Shown: piece by piece, positions 55,493 through 64,000 of the stretch
Numbering within the stretch: position 1 is the stretch's first letter
How the letters are laid out: each line of letters starts with the position of its first letter
Source: Hemerocallis citrina
Lineage: Eukaryota; Streptophyta; Magnoliopsida; Asparagales; Asphodelaceae
NCBI GenBank assembly: GCA_017893485.1
Contig: CM030360.1
Location: forward strand, 143,600,697-143,664,696
DNA length: 64,000 nucleotides
Direction of reading: 5' to 3'
The notes under the pieces: model-generated
The model's database searches: none
What the model was told of the DNA's origin: nothing
The model's input: the letters and a program-made list of their open reading frames with translations, nothing else
Position numbers and translations under genes: made by a program

Positions 55493-56127
55493 CTGCAACA
55501 ATGCCCAAAGCGGTCTCAGCGTCCTCAGCAGTCAGGTTGTAAGCCTGACCACAACCTCCAAAAGGACCTCCCTGAGGAGCGGCTCTCCTCTGATCAAAAA
55601 CCTGCCTCTGAGGTGGGAGTGGTGGTCCGCCCTGACCACGAGCCGGCGCTCCCTGCAGAGTGGAACCTCCAACTGGTGCAAGGAGCCTGAATCTTGGACA
55701 ATCACGAACCATATGGTCGTTACTACCACAGAGGAGGCACTAGCGATTGGCTATCTTGCAGTTCTCATGCAAGTGCCAGTCCTGTGACAGTGCGTACAGA
55801 CCAGGTTCATCCTCTGAGCGGCAGGTGGATATGGAGTGCCATGGCAGGAAGGGTCGAAACTGGCCTCCTGATAGGCCCTCCAAATAGCCTAGTAGTGACA
55901 GGATGCAGAACGAACCACTGAATGGGGCACTTCTGCCTACTGGTCTGCTCCTGGCTTCTGGCAGCCTCCAGGATGCCAGCATAGGATCAGAGTCGATGAT
56001 CCTGAATCTCATTATCCAATCCCAACAAGAAACGGAGGCCCCTATCTTCATCATTCGCCACCATGGAAGTGGCAAAACGACTCAGTTGGGTAAATTCTTT
56101 ACCATACTCGTCTATGGTCCGACTCTC
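55493..56127 (-). pseudogene. E gag, second part with zinc knuckle
   Basis: KEFTQLS and VANDEDRGLRFLLGLDNE-like Gag core end in shifted frames, then a CCHC knuckle CLLCGSNDHMVRDC (near 55700-55741) and a proline/arginine-rich tail. At least two frameshifts and several stops. The tail ends ETALGIVAG at the intron-like segment. Confidence 0.75.
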
Positions 56128-56211
56128 CTGAGTCAAGATAGTATTTTAGTTAAACATTGATATATTATGAAATAACAATGAAAATTGCATAATAAACACT
56201 ATCTGAAGAGC
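56128..56211 (-). other. Intron-like segment (GC-AG) in E gag
   Basis: An 84-base AT-rich segment with GC at its start and ACTCAG at its end on the minus strand, flanked by ACTCAGG at both sides. Removing it restores a continuous Gag core; it contains a stop. A GC-AG intron or an insertion with a short duplication are both possible. Confidence 0.42.
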
Positions 56212-56722
56212 CTGAGTTAGCGCGACAAATTGCCGCTCCATTTCATTCCTGGTGACATCGGGAAAGAACTTTGTGAGAAAACTCTCTCTGAAGATGGCCC
56301 AGTCGATGGGGCGCCCTAGCCATTCCATCTCAGCTCGCCACCGATGTGGGCGAGGTCAACAAGCTGGATGCTCATGACATCCACACGATCAACAACTGCT
56401 ATCCGTGCTGCAGTTAACAGATGCTCAGTCCTGATAAGCCGTTGCTCGGCTTCAAGCAGACCTTCAGTGCCTGAGAAATTTCTGGGTGCAGCCTCATGAA
56501 ATCTGCCACATTGCCAGGTCTCGGTGGCCACAACCTGGGTGCAGGTATAACGGGCTCCCTGTTGGCAGCTTCCAGAGCCACCCTCATTAATTCATTAGGC
56601 TCCCGCTGCATCTGCATCATCAGTTCATTATGCTCATGCTGCATTTGCATCATTTGTGCAATAGTGGGCTCTTCCAACTGATCATCCCCAGTTCGAGAGG
56701 ACGAAGCACCCTTTTTAGCCAT
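56212..56722 (-). pseudogene. E gag, first part
   Basis: ATG at 56722 (MAKKGASSSRTGDDQLEEP), a Met/Gln-rich repeat (MMQMQHEHNELMMQMQREPN), then after a frameshift near 56480 the Gag core: GTEGLLEAEQRLIRTEHLL, and after a further shift EWLGRPIDWAIFRESFLTKF, MERQFVALTQ. The order is that of plant chromovirus Gag. Confidence 0.82.
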
Positions 56723-56902
56723 GGTCTGTAATGAAAATCAATCGGTTAGCATCAAGATCATAAGTTGGTTATCCATTATCCATGTGATTCATGTGTTGTA
56801 CATACAATTGAGTCAAATTGGTTAAACCCAAATCTGACTAGTATATCGGCCAAAGCCAAACTTCCATACGTTAGTGACGTTTGACTGATATATTATCCAA
56901 AC

Positions 56903-56918
56903 CTGGCTCTGATACCAC
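56903..56918 (-). other. Primer binding site of E
   Basis: Minus strand TGGTATCAGAGCCAGG, nine bases after the LTR end; complementary to initiator tRNA-Met. Confidence 0.9.
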
Positions 56919-56927
56919 TAAAAATCT

Positions 56928-59900
56928 TGTCACGCCCCGCTTTCCAAAAATACGGAATACAAGCATGTGACATTAGCCCAGCGAATGACTTGCGTCATCC
57001 ATAAGCTGTTATCGATTCAACTCTACAATATAAACAGGAAAGCAAAACAACCACGCATACAATAAAAGAATAATCACATGAATAACAATACTTAGAATTT
57101 AAATATGAAATAACCAAACATAATAACAATCCAACATTTGGAGTCAACAATAACAATATTCGGGTCAAAATCCCACAATACAAAGAAATAACAATGTTCA
57201 CTTATTTAAGTCCTCAAAATAAAACAATAATTATTTAGACGGCGATGCAAATCAATTCTTTCACCATTGTTGTTCTCATAATTCATTAGGCAATTCTCCT
57301 TAATTACTTGTAAGTTATTCATCTAAAAAGAGAGAATAGTATGTCCTTAGAGAAAGTCGTGGACAGCAAATAGAGAAACATAAAAACAATGGCAATAACG
57401 ATATAACAATGAATTCAATGAACGATGAAATCAATAGCATTAAACAAAGGCAAAATGATAACGGTGCAATGTGCAATAACGATGATTGATAACGATAACA
57501 ATAAACGATAACAATAACGGTAAATAACAAACGATAACAATAACGGTAAACAATAATGATAACACTGTTCAATAAAAATGACAATATGCAATGACCATGC
57601 GATGACAACCTTAAGTCTATTATTCATTTTAATCCTAACTAATACATATACTACTGCATCCCATAACTACAGGTTCGATACATACAATCAGTTTCGTTTA
57701 GACTAAGGTGGTAGATTCTATAGATCATGTACTCTGCACGATATATCATTAAAATGATAACACTAGTTATTACAGCAATTCCTTGTACAATAACGATTAC
57801 ACTGGCCATTGACTCATTTTCTTGCACAATGACGATAACACTGGTCATTGACACAATTTCTTGCACAATGATGATAAAGATATTTTGGGAATGAGGCCTA
57901 CACTTCCGAGTGCAGTCACTATATCATCAACTACTCTAGTCAACCCTTAACCCCCGCTTGATTAACATTCTTTATTCAATCAACAAGAAATACTGGTTGG
58001 CAATATTACGATACTAATAGGAAACAATAGGGATAATAATATTAATGGGGAAACGATAAGGCGATTAATAAGGGGCACTAGAATGATGATAACACAATCC
58101 TAAGATCATGCAATGTACTCCATACAATTAAATACACCAAATACAACATTACAGATTCAATTATATATTATCAAACATGGAAACTCAATTCTGGACAGCA
58201 GTAGGTTGTTGTACCAAAATTGAATTTCCCTCTTCTATAAAATAGAAAATGTGGATCCATCAGAAGTTCAAGAAACTAGACTCCTGTCTGATTCCAACGC
58301 ATATTAAAAGTCCAAAATCCGACAACAGTAGCTAGGTGAAATACAATGTTCTTTACAGGTTACAGATTCTGGCTGGTTATCGGTGTTAACTAGTTTCAAT
58401 TATAAAAACAGTAAATATTCATTTTTAAAATCAGCAAAAATAATTTCATGACCCTAAGCATGTTAAATATCAATCTTGAAATTATCATGGCAATATTTGA
58501 TCATTAGTTCATCTAATTCATCAGTTTAACATGGTATCTGCTTAAATCTGGAAATAAAATGCAGCAGCAATACAATGGTCACAACTCAAGCAATATAAGT
58601 CGGAATTCAATAATTCTTGATGTTCTGGAAACTAGACACATGGAGTTACATTTCATATTCAGAAAGTTATTGATTTGATGAAAGTATCTAGGTCGAAACA
58701 GCATGAAAATATTCAGGTTGACAGTAAATTTCAGGATCTCAATATATTTTTCAAGAATAAAAAGATTAAAATATTATAAACGATGAGTTAGGGGTTGACA
58801 ACATAAATTACATATATGTGAACATGGTATTAAGAGGTATAATGTCCACAATCTTACTAATCACAATCAACCAATACACCAACATCAATTATATAACAAC
58901 CAACACTAGTAAACAATATACAATAGTTATATAATGTCATGACATGAATTTCAATAACAATCCCCATTCATATGTTCGATAATTATCTACATGAATGCAT
59001 GCAAGATCTCCATAAAATGGAGGCAAAAGACGGCACGAAGTCAAGACTACTACTTGGATTCGCTCGTGAAAATCCGTAGTGTCCCAACGATAGATAACAA
59101 TAGACGATATACGATAATTAATATAGATCTACTTGCGAGATTCAATAAAAATCTCGAATACGATATAACTATTCCAGGAAAAATAACTTGCCTTTAACAA
59201 CGACGTTAGATCCGAAATATTGAGAATAACGGGATTAGGATCCTGGGCGACGACGACGATCACAAACCAAGCGAATATTGATGTTGTGATCACGATCAGG
59301 TACGGATCTTGATGAGGATCATGATCAAGATGGCAATGAATGGTCGGTGATGAACTTGATGATAATTATCAAGATCTGATCGGATGGATCGCCGCGGATC
59401 TTGATGAGGATCAAGATCAGGATCAAGGGGTTGATGATCACGATCGTGATGATCAAGGATCGTACGGCCAAGATCAAGTAGCTTGATGATGATGATGATA
59501 ATCACGATTGTTGATTGGACGGCTGCGATTTGAACTTGATGCATTGTTGGCTTGAACTAGGAACAGAGGAGCTTGGTGCAGTGATGGCAGGAGGTAGGGG
59601 TGGTCGCGACTTGAGAGGCAACGTTGACTTCGGAGTTCGAGGTGGTTGGAGGGCGGGGTTCGGTGCACTGCGGTGAGGAGGCGGAGTCAATGGTGGGAGA
59701 AGGCAATGATGGGGTTGCGGTAAGGATTAGTCGATGGGGACTCGAGGTTGAAGACGAGCGGGGATGGTCGATGGGGTGCAGGCGGTTCGGGTGGTGACTC
59801 TGGCTGAGGTCGAGCGGAGGTCGGGGGTAGGAGAGAGAGAGGGTGAAGGGTTGCACAGTAGGGGGGGTTGGGAGGTTTGAACAGTGGGGGGGGGGGGGAT

Positions 59901-60377
59901 GAAGGGGTCTCTGTGTTCGGATTTGTTTTAACTGATTTGGGTAAATAATGGGGGATTAAGGGGGTAGTTGGAAATATAGGAGGAGATCATGGGGCACGTG
60001 AGTATTGGTGACCAGGAGTAAAAGAGGGGATTGATCTGTTAGTGGAGATATGGCATGGTTTTGGGTTAGTGGGTTTGCGGGTTTGCGGGTCAAGATTCAA
60101 TACAAATGGATATTGGGTTTTGGGTACAATATGGATCAAATAGAAGGACAATTATAAACCCAACAAAATAAAAGACAAATCCATGAAATTAAATTTGAAT
60201 CAAGAATACAAAAAGTAAGATTCAAATAATCAAATTGAGATCAAGGATAAATCTTGAATAATATTAGAATTAATATTATTCGATACAATAAATGAAACAA
60301 ATTGAAATGTTATTGAATTGCAAAACAGATTACAATAGAGATCAATAATAAAAGAAAAAATCAAAACGGGAGTTACA
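56928..60377 (-). repeat. 5' LTR of E (3.45 kb)
   Basis: Plus-strand ends TGTCACGCCCC and GGGAGTTACA. It aligns along its length with 29859-33261. It holds the 39-bp triple repeat (57750-57870), the GATC-rich tract (59280-59520) and a run of about 13 G near 59885. No gene. Confidence 0.9.
59280..59520 (-). repeat. GATC-rich tract in the E 5' LTR
   Basis: Counterpart of 32215-32445, with GATCAAGATC, GATCGTGATGATCAAGGATC and similar words. Confidence 0.7.
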
Positions 60378-60382
60378 ACTCG

Positions 60383-61365
60383 CCTTCCGAACGGCTATCT
60401 CCTAGAGCCCGGCGATGCTCTTCATGTCACTCACCTCCTGAACATCCTTCTTCTTCTACAGCGAGTTCGTAACTCAACTCATCTGTAAAGCTACTCCTAA
60501 ACTCACCTCCCGAACAGCTTTTCCCAAGAGTCTCACAAAGCTCTTCTTCATAACTCCTCTATGGCGAAACTCTTCTTCTTAGTCCATCGGGAGTGAAGCT
60601 CCTCTTCGTAGTTCCCTGTGGGCTAAACTCTTCTTTGTAGCTCTTTTGTGGTGAAGCTACTCTTCGCGGATCTCCGACACCGAAGCTCTTCTTAATTCTC
60701 CAGAGGCAGAGACATTACGGGTATGTTTCAACCCTAAATAAGGACGATTCCTTTACCAATTTCTGAATGGAATTTACAGATATTCAAAATACCTTCGAAA
60801 TGAGTGGTCGCACGCACTGATCGAACCTCTGTAGCATCAAGAAAGTTTATTATAGTACAGCTACGTGCAGATATCCGAATAGAAAAACTGGCTCCAAAAA
60901 AGGGGGGCAAAAATGTTGACCAGTCAATGTTAGCTACGTCTGCACCACATCGGCTCCACGTGGGATCGGGGGCAGCTACCGAGCAGCCGGGCCCCCGATC
61001 AGAATGAAAGAAATTGCGCATTTTCAACCGTCTGATCTCCTCCCGATCCACGTTCGTGTGATCAATGGCCCATATCGACCAAGTTTGATTTAATTTCTTT
61101 ATTTAATTACAAAATCAGGAAATTAAATAAAGAATTCAAAATTGCTTAAAAATTGGAAAAAAAATTAGAAAAATCTGGAAATATCACAAAAAATCCAGAA
61201 AATTCTAAAAATAATTATGGGTATTTATAAATTCAGAATAACACTATTACACCCTGAGCAAGATTTAAACATCCCCGAAAACTCTAATATGTTCTATGAA
61301 CTATTAAAAAATGGTGAACTACTCCTCACAGGCTGCGAACTCAGTTTTCGGGAGTGGAGAGCTTG
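60383..61365 (+). other. T4 right of E: array, box, AT tract, polypurine tract
   Basis: The tandem array continues to about 60545, then a smaller repeat with (G/C)TGAAGCTC(C/T)TCTTCG words (60560-60700), a diverged box (60950-61080: CCACGTGGGATCGGGGG, CCGTCTGATC), A/T-rich sequence to about 61210, and GGGAGTGGAGAGCTTG before the LTR. A 105-codon minus-strand ORF (60734-61051) has no recognisable motif and overlaps the box; I do not call it. Confidence 0.65.
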
Positions 61366-61940
61366 AGATATGGGTAAAAATAGAACAAAATCGGGACCAT
61401 TCGAATTGTTTTGTCATAACAGCTCAACATAAATGAGTTCATGATTATCTAAAAATCATTTTAAACTCATAATTATCCATAAGAGCGATTCAAAAAACCT
61501 TATCTCATTACAAGAGAAGAGTCCTAACTCTATCTCCACAACCACTCATATCTCTTCACACAGGAGAGAATAATCAATTCTATCAAAAACACTATGAAGT
61601 AGAGATAAATCATTATCTTGAAAATGGCCGCCTATGCGACTATAAATACCACATGACCTCCACAACAACCAGGTAATTATTATTTTGCCACTAAAAACCT
61701 CTCATATATTCCTGAGATCTTAATTGAGCGTCGGAGGTGTCTCCGGGGCTAACCCCTGTGTTGCAGACTTTTGCAGAGCAATCGTCACCATTCATATCAG
61801 AACCAATGGTTCAAACGAGTCAGATTCAGGAGTCAACTTTAGTTGGAAATAGTCAGTATCAAAGGTCAGTCCTTTTTATTGTTTCCAGAAAGAATTCACA
61901 ATATCTCTTTGCTCCCGCACACAAAGTACTTAGAAGTTAT
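61366..61940 (+). repeat. Decayed 3' LTR of T4
   Basis: Starts AGATATGGGTAAAAATAG where the family has TGATATGGCTAAAAA, has a TATA box (CGACTATAAATACC near 61637) and the R/U5 core GAGCGTCGGAGGTGTC, and ends near 61940 in TTTGCTCCCGCACAC.. with the terminal CA lost. The exact end and the target duplication cannot be fixed. Confidence 0.72.
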
Positions 61941-62875
61941 GGTTCAAATAGGGGTTTAGGTTAACTCACTTCAAAAATAACTTCAGCCATTAGCCAACGA
62001 ACATTAAGTAACAATTTATAAATGTCTATAGACTACATGTGTGGGAGACAGAGTGAAGATGAGATGTAATTGAGGTTGAAGTGAAATTTTAAATATGTTT
62101 TTGGAGTTATCGCAGCCGCCAAAAGAAATTTGAACCACTTTTTTCCCATCCATGTATGCCCGAATTAAAATACAGGGCTAGCTTTTGGACAGTTAGGTTA
62201 CAATAAATAATCAAGATATGAGAGAAAAAGGAGAGTAAAATTAGACATGAAGTAGATAAAAGTTAAAAAAAAAAACAAATAAACAAAAACTAAGAGTGGA
62301 GGTAAAAAAGTGAAGAAGAATGTCTAGAGTATGTGATAGCACTTCAGTTCTGAATTACAGGAGTTTCTTCATTTCTCTCTTTTTAACAAACGAAGATAAG
62401 GCACAAGAAAGAAAATTGAACTTTAGAATACCATAAAAATTAAGATACATGGAGTAAAATATCACTTTCATCTTATCAAAAAAAAATATCACTTTCATTC
62501 AACTCTATTTACTTAACTTGCCCCTCTATTTCTACGGATTCTTAATCCTTGTGGAGACATGAACATGCACTAAATAGAAAATGCGTGCCAAGAAATTAGT
62601 GCACATTTTTCCATTTCAATATTGAAATCCTTACATTGTTGTATTGCCACCGCAATTTTAAAAAGGATATTTGAATATTAGTCCATTTTGCAACACGTAT
62701 TCCCCAAAACACAAGACGGAGAAAATTTTGTGAGCTACACAAAAATAACATGTGTTTGCATCGGAATTTTGTGTCTGACATGAGTGTTGTGTTTCAGCCC
62801 AACACGGATAGTAGATAGAACTTTCTATTTGTCTGTGCTTCATTAAAATACATGCTGGAGATATAGGGTCAGTCA
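61941..62875. other. Flanking non-LTR sequence
   Basis: AT-rich, with short A runs and no ORF above 75 codons. I see no gene, RNA or repeat here. It is probably the DNA into which T4 inserted. Confidence 0.5.
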
Positions 62876-63564
62876 GAGCATCCACTGTCGTTGGCTAAAA
62901 ACTCAAAAATTAGAAATAGCTTTAGAAAAATGCACTGCAGTCTCGTTTGCTAAAAACTCAAAATTTAGGATAGGAACGCACGGTAGATTGCTAAATTTAG
63001 CGAAGGCTTTAGACAATTGCTAAATATAGGAGACGGAATATGTTCATCCGTTTGACGAAAGGGACGGATGAAGATCATCCCTCTAGTTGAATAAAAATTA
63101 AAAAAACCGAGACGTCGAAAAAAGAAAAAAAAATTGAAAAAATTTGAAAAAAACCCAAACGATGATGTTCATCCGTTTGGTTTTTTTTTTATGATTTTTT
63201 TTTATTGTTTTTTGAATTTTTTTGATTTTTTTATGATTTTAAACATTAAAAAAACAAAACAAAACAAAACAAAATTTAAAAAAAAGTCAAAACCGACCAA
63301 ACGGATGATCTTCATCCGTTTGGGAGGTTTTCGACTTTTTTTGATTTTTTTTTCTTTCTTTCCTTTACAATCACCGAATACCGGAAGAAAAAAAAAACCT
63401 TTAAAATCACCGAATACCGGAAGGAAAAAAAAAAATTAGAAAGACGGATAATGTTCATCCGTCGCTTCTATTTTTAAGATTTGGACGACTGCAGCGTGTT
63501 CCTTCTATTGCTATTTATAAATGCTATATTTAGTAATGGCTTTAGAAAACGATAGTGGATGCTC
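62876..63564. mobile_element. MITE-like foldback element (689 bp)
   Basis: Ends are GAGCATCCACTGTCGTT (62876-62892) and its inverted near copy AACGATAGTGGATGCTC (63548-63564), 16 of 17 matching; similarity goes on inward (CTAAA, CTGCAGTC). Inside are quasi-palindromes around CGGATGA.(G/C)(A/T)TCATCCG (63060-63080, 63155-63180, 63298-63325), an AAAAC microsatellite and a 36-bp direct repeat with CACCGAATACCGGAAG. No transposase. The flanks TCA and ATA do not give a clear target duplication, so the superfamily is open. Confidence 0.6.
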
Positions 63565-64000
63565 ATATGAAACCAAAGGATCCAGATAGGAATCTCGATT
63601 GACTGTTCAAGTTTGCATTGAGCCCAAATCTGATAAATTTTCTTCTTCTAAATTAACTGTTTAGATCTATTTAGTTACATGGATATAAGCCTTGATGATC
63701 GCATGAATAAGAGGGCTGATTTTTCTTGCGCACTAACTTAAGCAATCAGATAATTATTTCATTTGGTTCCCTTTATGGAAGTTTTATAGTTAAAGCCAAT
63801 ACCTTCTTTTATGGAACCATATTGTTTCTCATATTTCATTTATCTGCTCATTTCGGTCCGAAGCCTTTGTTTTCGAGATATTTTAACCATCAGCAAGAAT
63901 AAAAAACTACCAGTCTATATTGTTTACACCTTTGGAGGGTTCTTTGGAAGGGAGCATAGACACGAACATGCACTCTACTACATGTAACAGCTGATGGACA
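63565..64000. other. Window end, no recognised feature
   Basis: AT-rich sequence without ORFs or repeats that I can support. Confidence 0.5.

Larger units (their letters stand above)
29859..60377 (-). mobile_element. Chromovirus E (Tekay/Del-like), complete ends, minus strand
   Basis: Two LTRs (29859-33261 and 56928-60377) frame a minus-strand internal region with gag, protease, RT, RNase H, integrase and a chromodomain. ACTCG flanks both ends (29854-29858 and 60378-60382). The primer site for initiator tRNA-Met lies ten bases inside the right (5') LTR. Solo LTR S2 interrupts integrase; without S2 the element is about 11.8 kb, normal for this group. The LTRs differ at many sites, mostly transitions, so the insertion is old. 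It sits in the tandem array of T4. Confidence 0.92.
28532..61940 (+). mobile_element. T4, Tat-type element, oldest visible layer
   Basis: Visible parts are 28532-29858 and 60378-61940, separated by E. They comprise a minus-strand coding fragment, tandem arrays of the T3 type on both sides of E (which shows that E inserted in the array), a box repeat, an AT-rich tract, a polypurine tract and a decayed 3' LTR. The 5' part lies beyond C, outside the window. Repeat words and LTR plan are those of the Tat elements here, but with many changes, in keeping with the greatest age. Confidence 0.7.

Noticed and set aside
60734..61051. 105-codon minus-strand ORF in T4
   Set aside because: Overlaps a box repeat and has no motif or counterpart in the other Tat elements.
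63134..63439. 101-codon Phe/Lys-rich ORF
   Set aside because: Produced by A/T runs and hairpins within the MITE-like element.

Overview
This window is nuclear plant DNA made almost entirely of LTR retrotransposons inserted into one another. The plant assignment rests on the element types: Ty3/gypsy elements of the Tat lineage (CHHC zinc knuckle in Gag, two RNase H domains, no chromodomain, an extra antisense gene) and chromoviruses resembling Tekay/Del (3-4.5 kb LTRs, primer site for initiator tRNA-Met, C-terminal chromodomain). TATA boxes, GT-AG introns and plant-style LTRs agree with this. I cannot name the species. I found no cellular protein gene, rRNA or CRISPR array.

The oldest visible layer is Tat element T4 (28532 to about 61940; its 5' part is not seen). 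On the left, minus-strand chromovirus C (up to 28531) lies in T4. Its pol is cut at about 16295 by a plus-strand chromovirus LTR fragment, F. Tat element T1 (window start to 14252) lies in F, and T1 carries a 4.5 kb solo LTR, S1 (4625-9151, target duplication CTTGC). The 5' LTR of C also holds T3 (21413-27711), a Tat derivative that keeps gag but has lost pol. On the right, T4 holds minus-strand chromovirus E (29859-60377, duplication ACTCG). The integrase of E is split by solo LTR S2 (34052-52732, duplication ACACA), and S2 holds the complete Tat element T2 (36863-51907, duplication ATAAG). The last 2 kb is non-LTR DNA with a MITE-like foldback element.

The most interesting content is an antisense gene downstream of pol in T1 and T2. 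It has its own TATA box and a CT-rich leader. Three exons in the two diverged copies share intron positions and phases, and one or two coiled-coil exons may follow. In T1 the three-exon frame is intact (677 residues by my count) although the sense pol of the same element is broken. The first exon resembles the Pfam family of putative gypsy-type transposon proteins (Transposase_28, PF04195), whose function is not known.

The sense genes follow the usual order: gag, protease, reverse transcriptase, RNase H (two in Tat), integrase. Every gag and pol copy here has stops or frameshifts, so all are called pseudogenes. Other points of note are two intron-like segments in the gag-protease region of E, an extra acidic and coiled-coil ORF before gag in C, tandem arrays of element-specific unit length after pol in the Tat elements, a GAGCTC-rich block in T3, and a 1.15 kb module with a foldback in T2. 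All homology statements come from reading motifs by eye; no database search was run.
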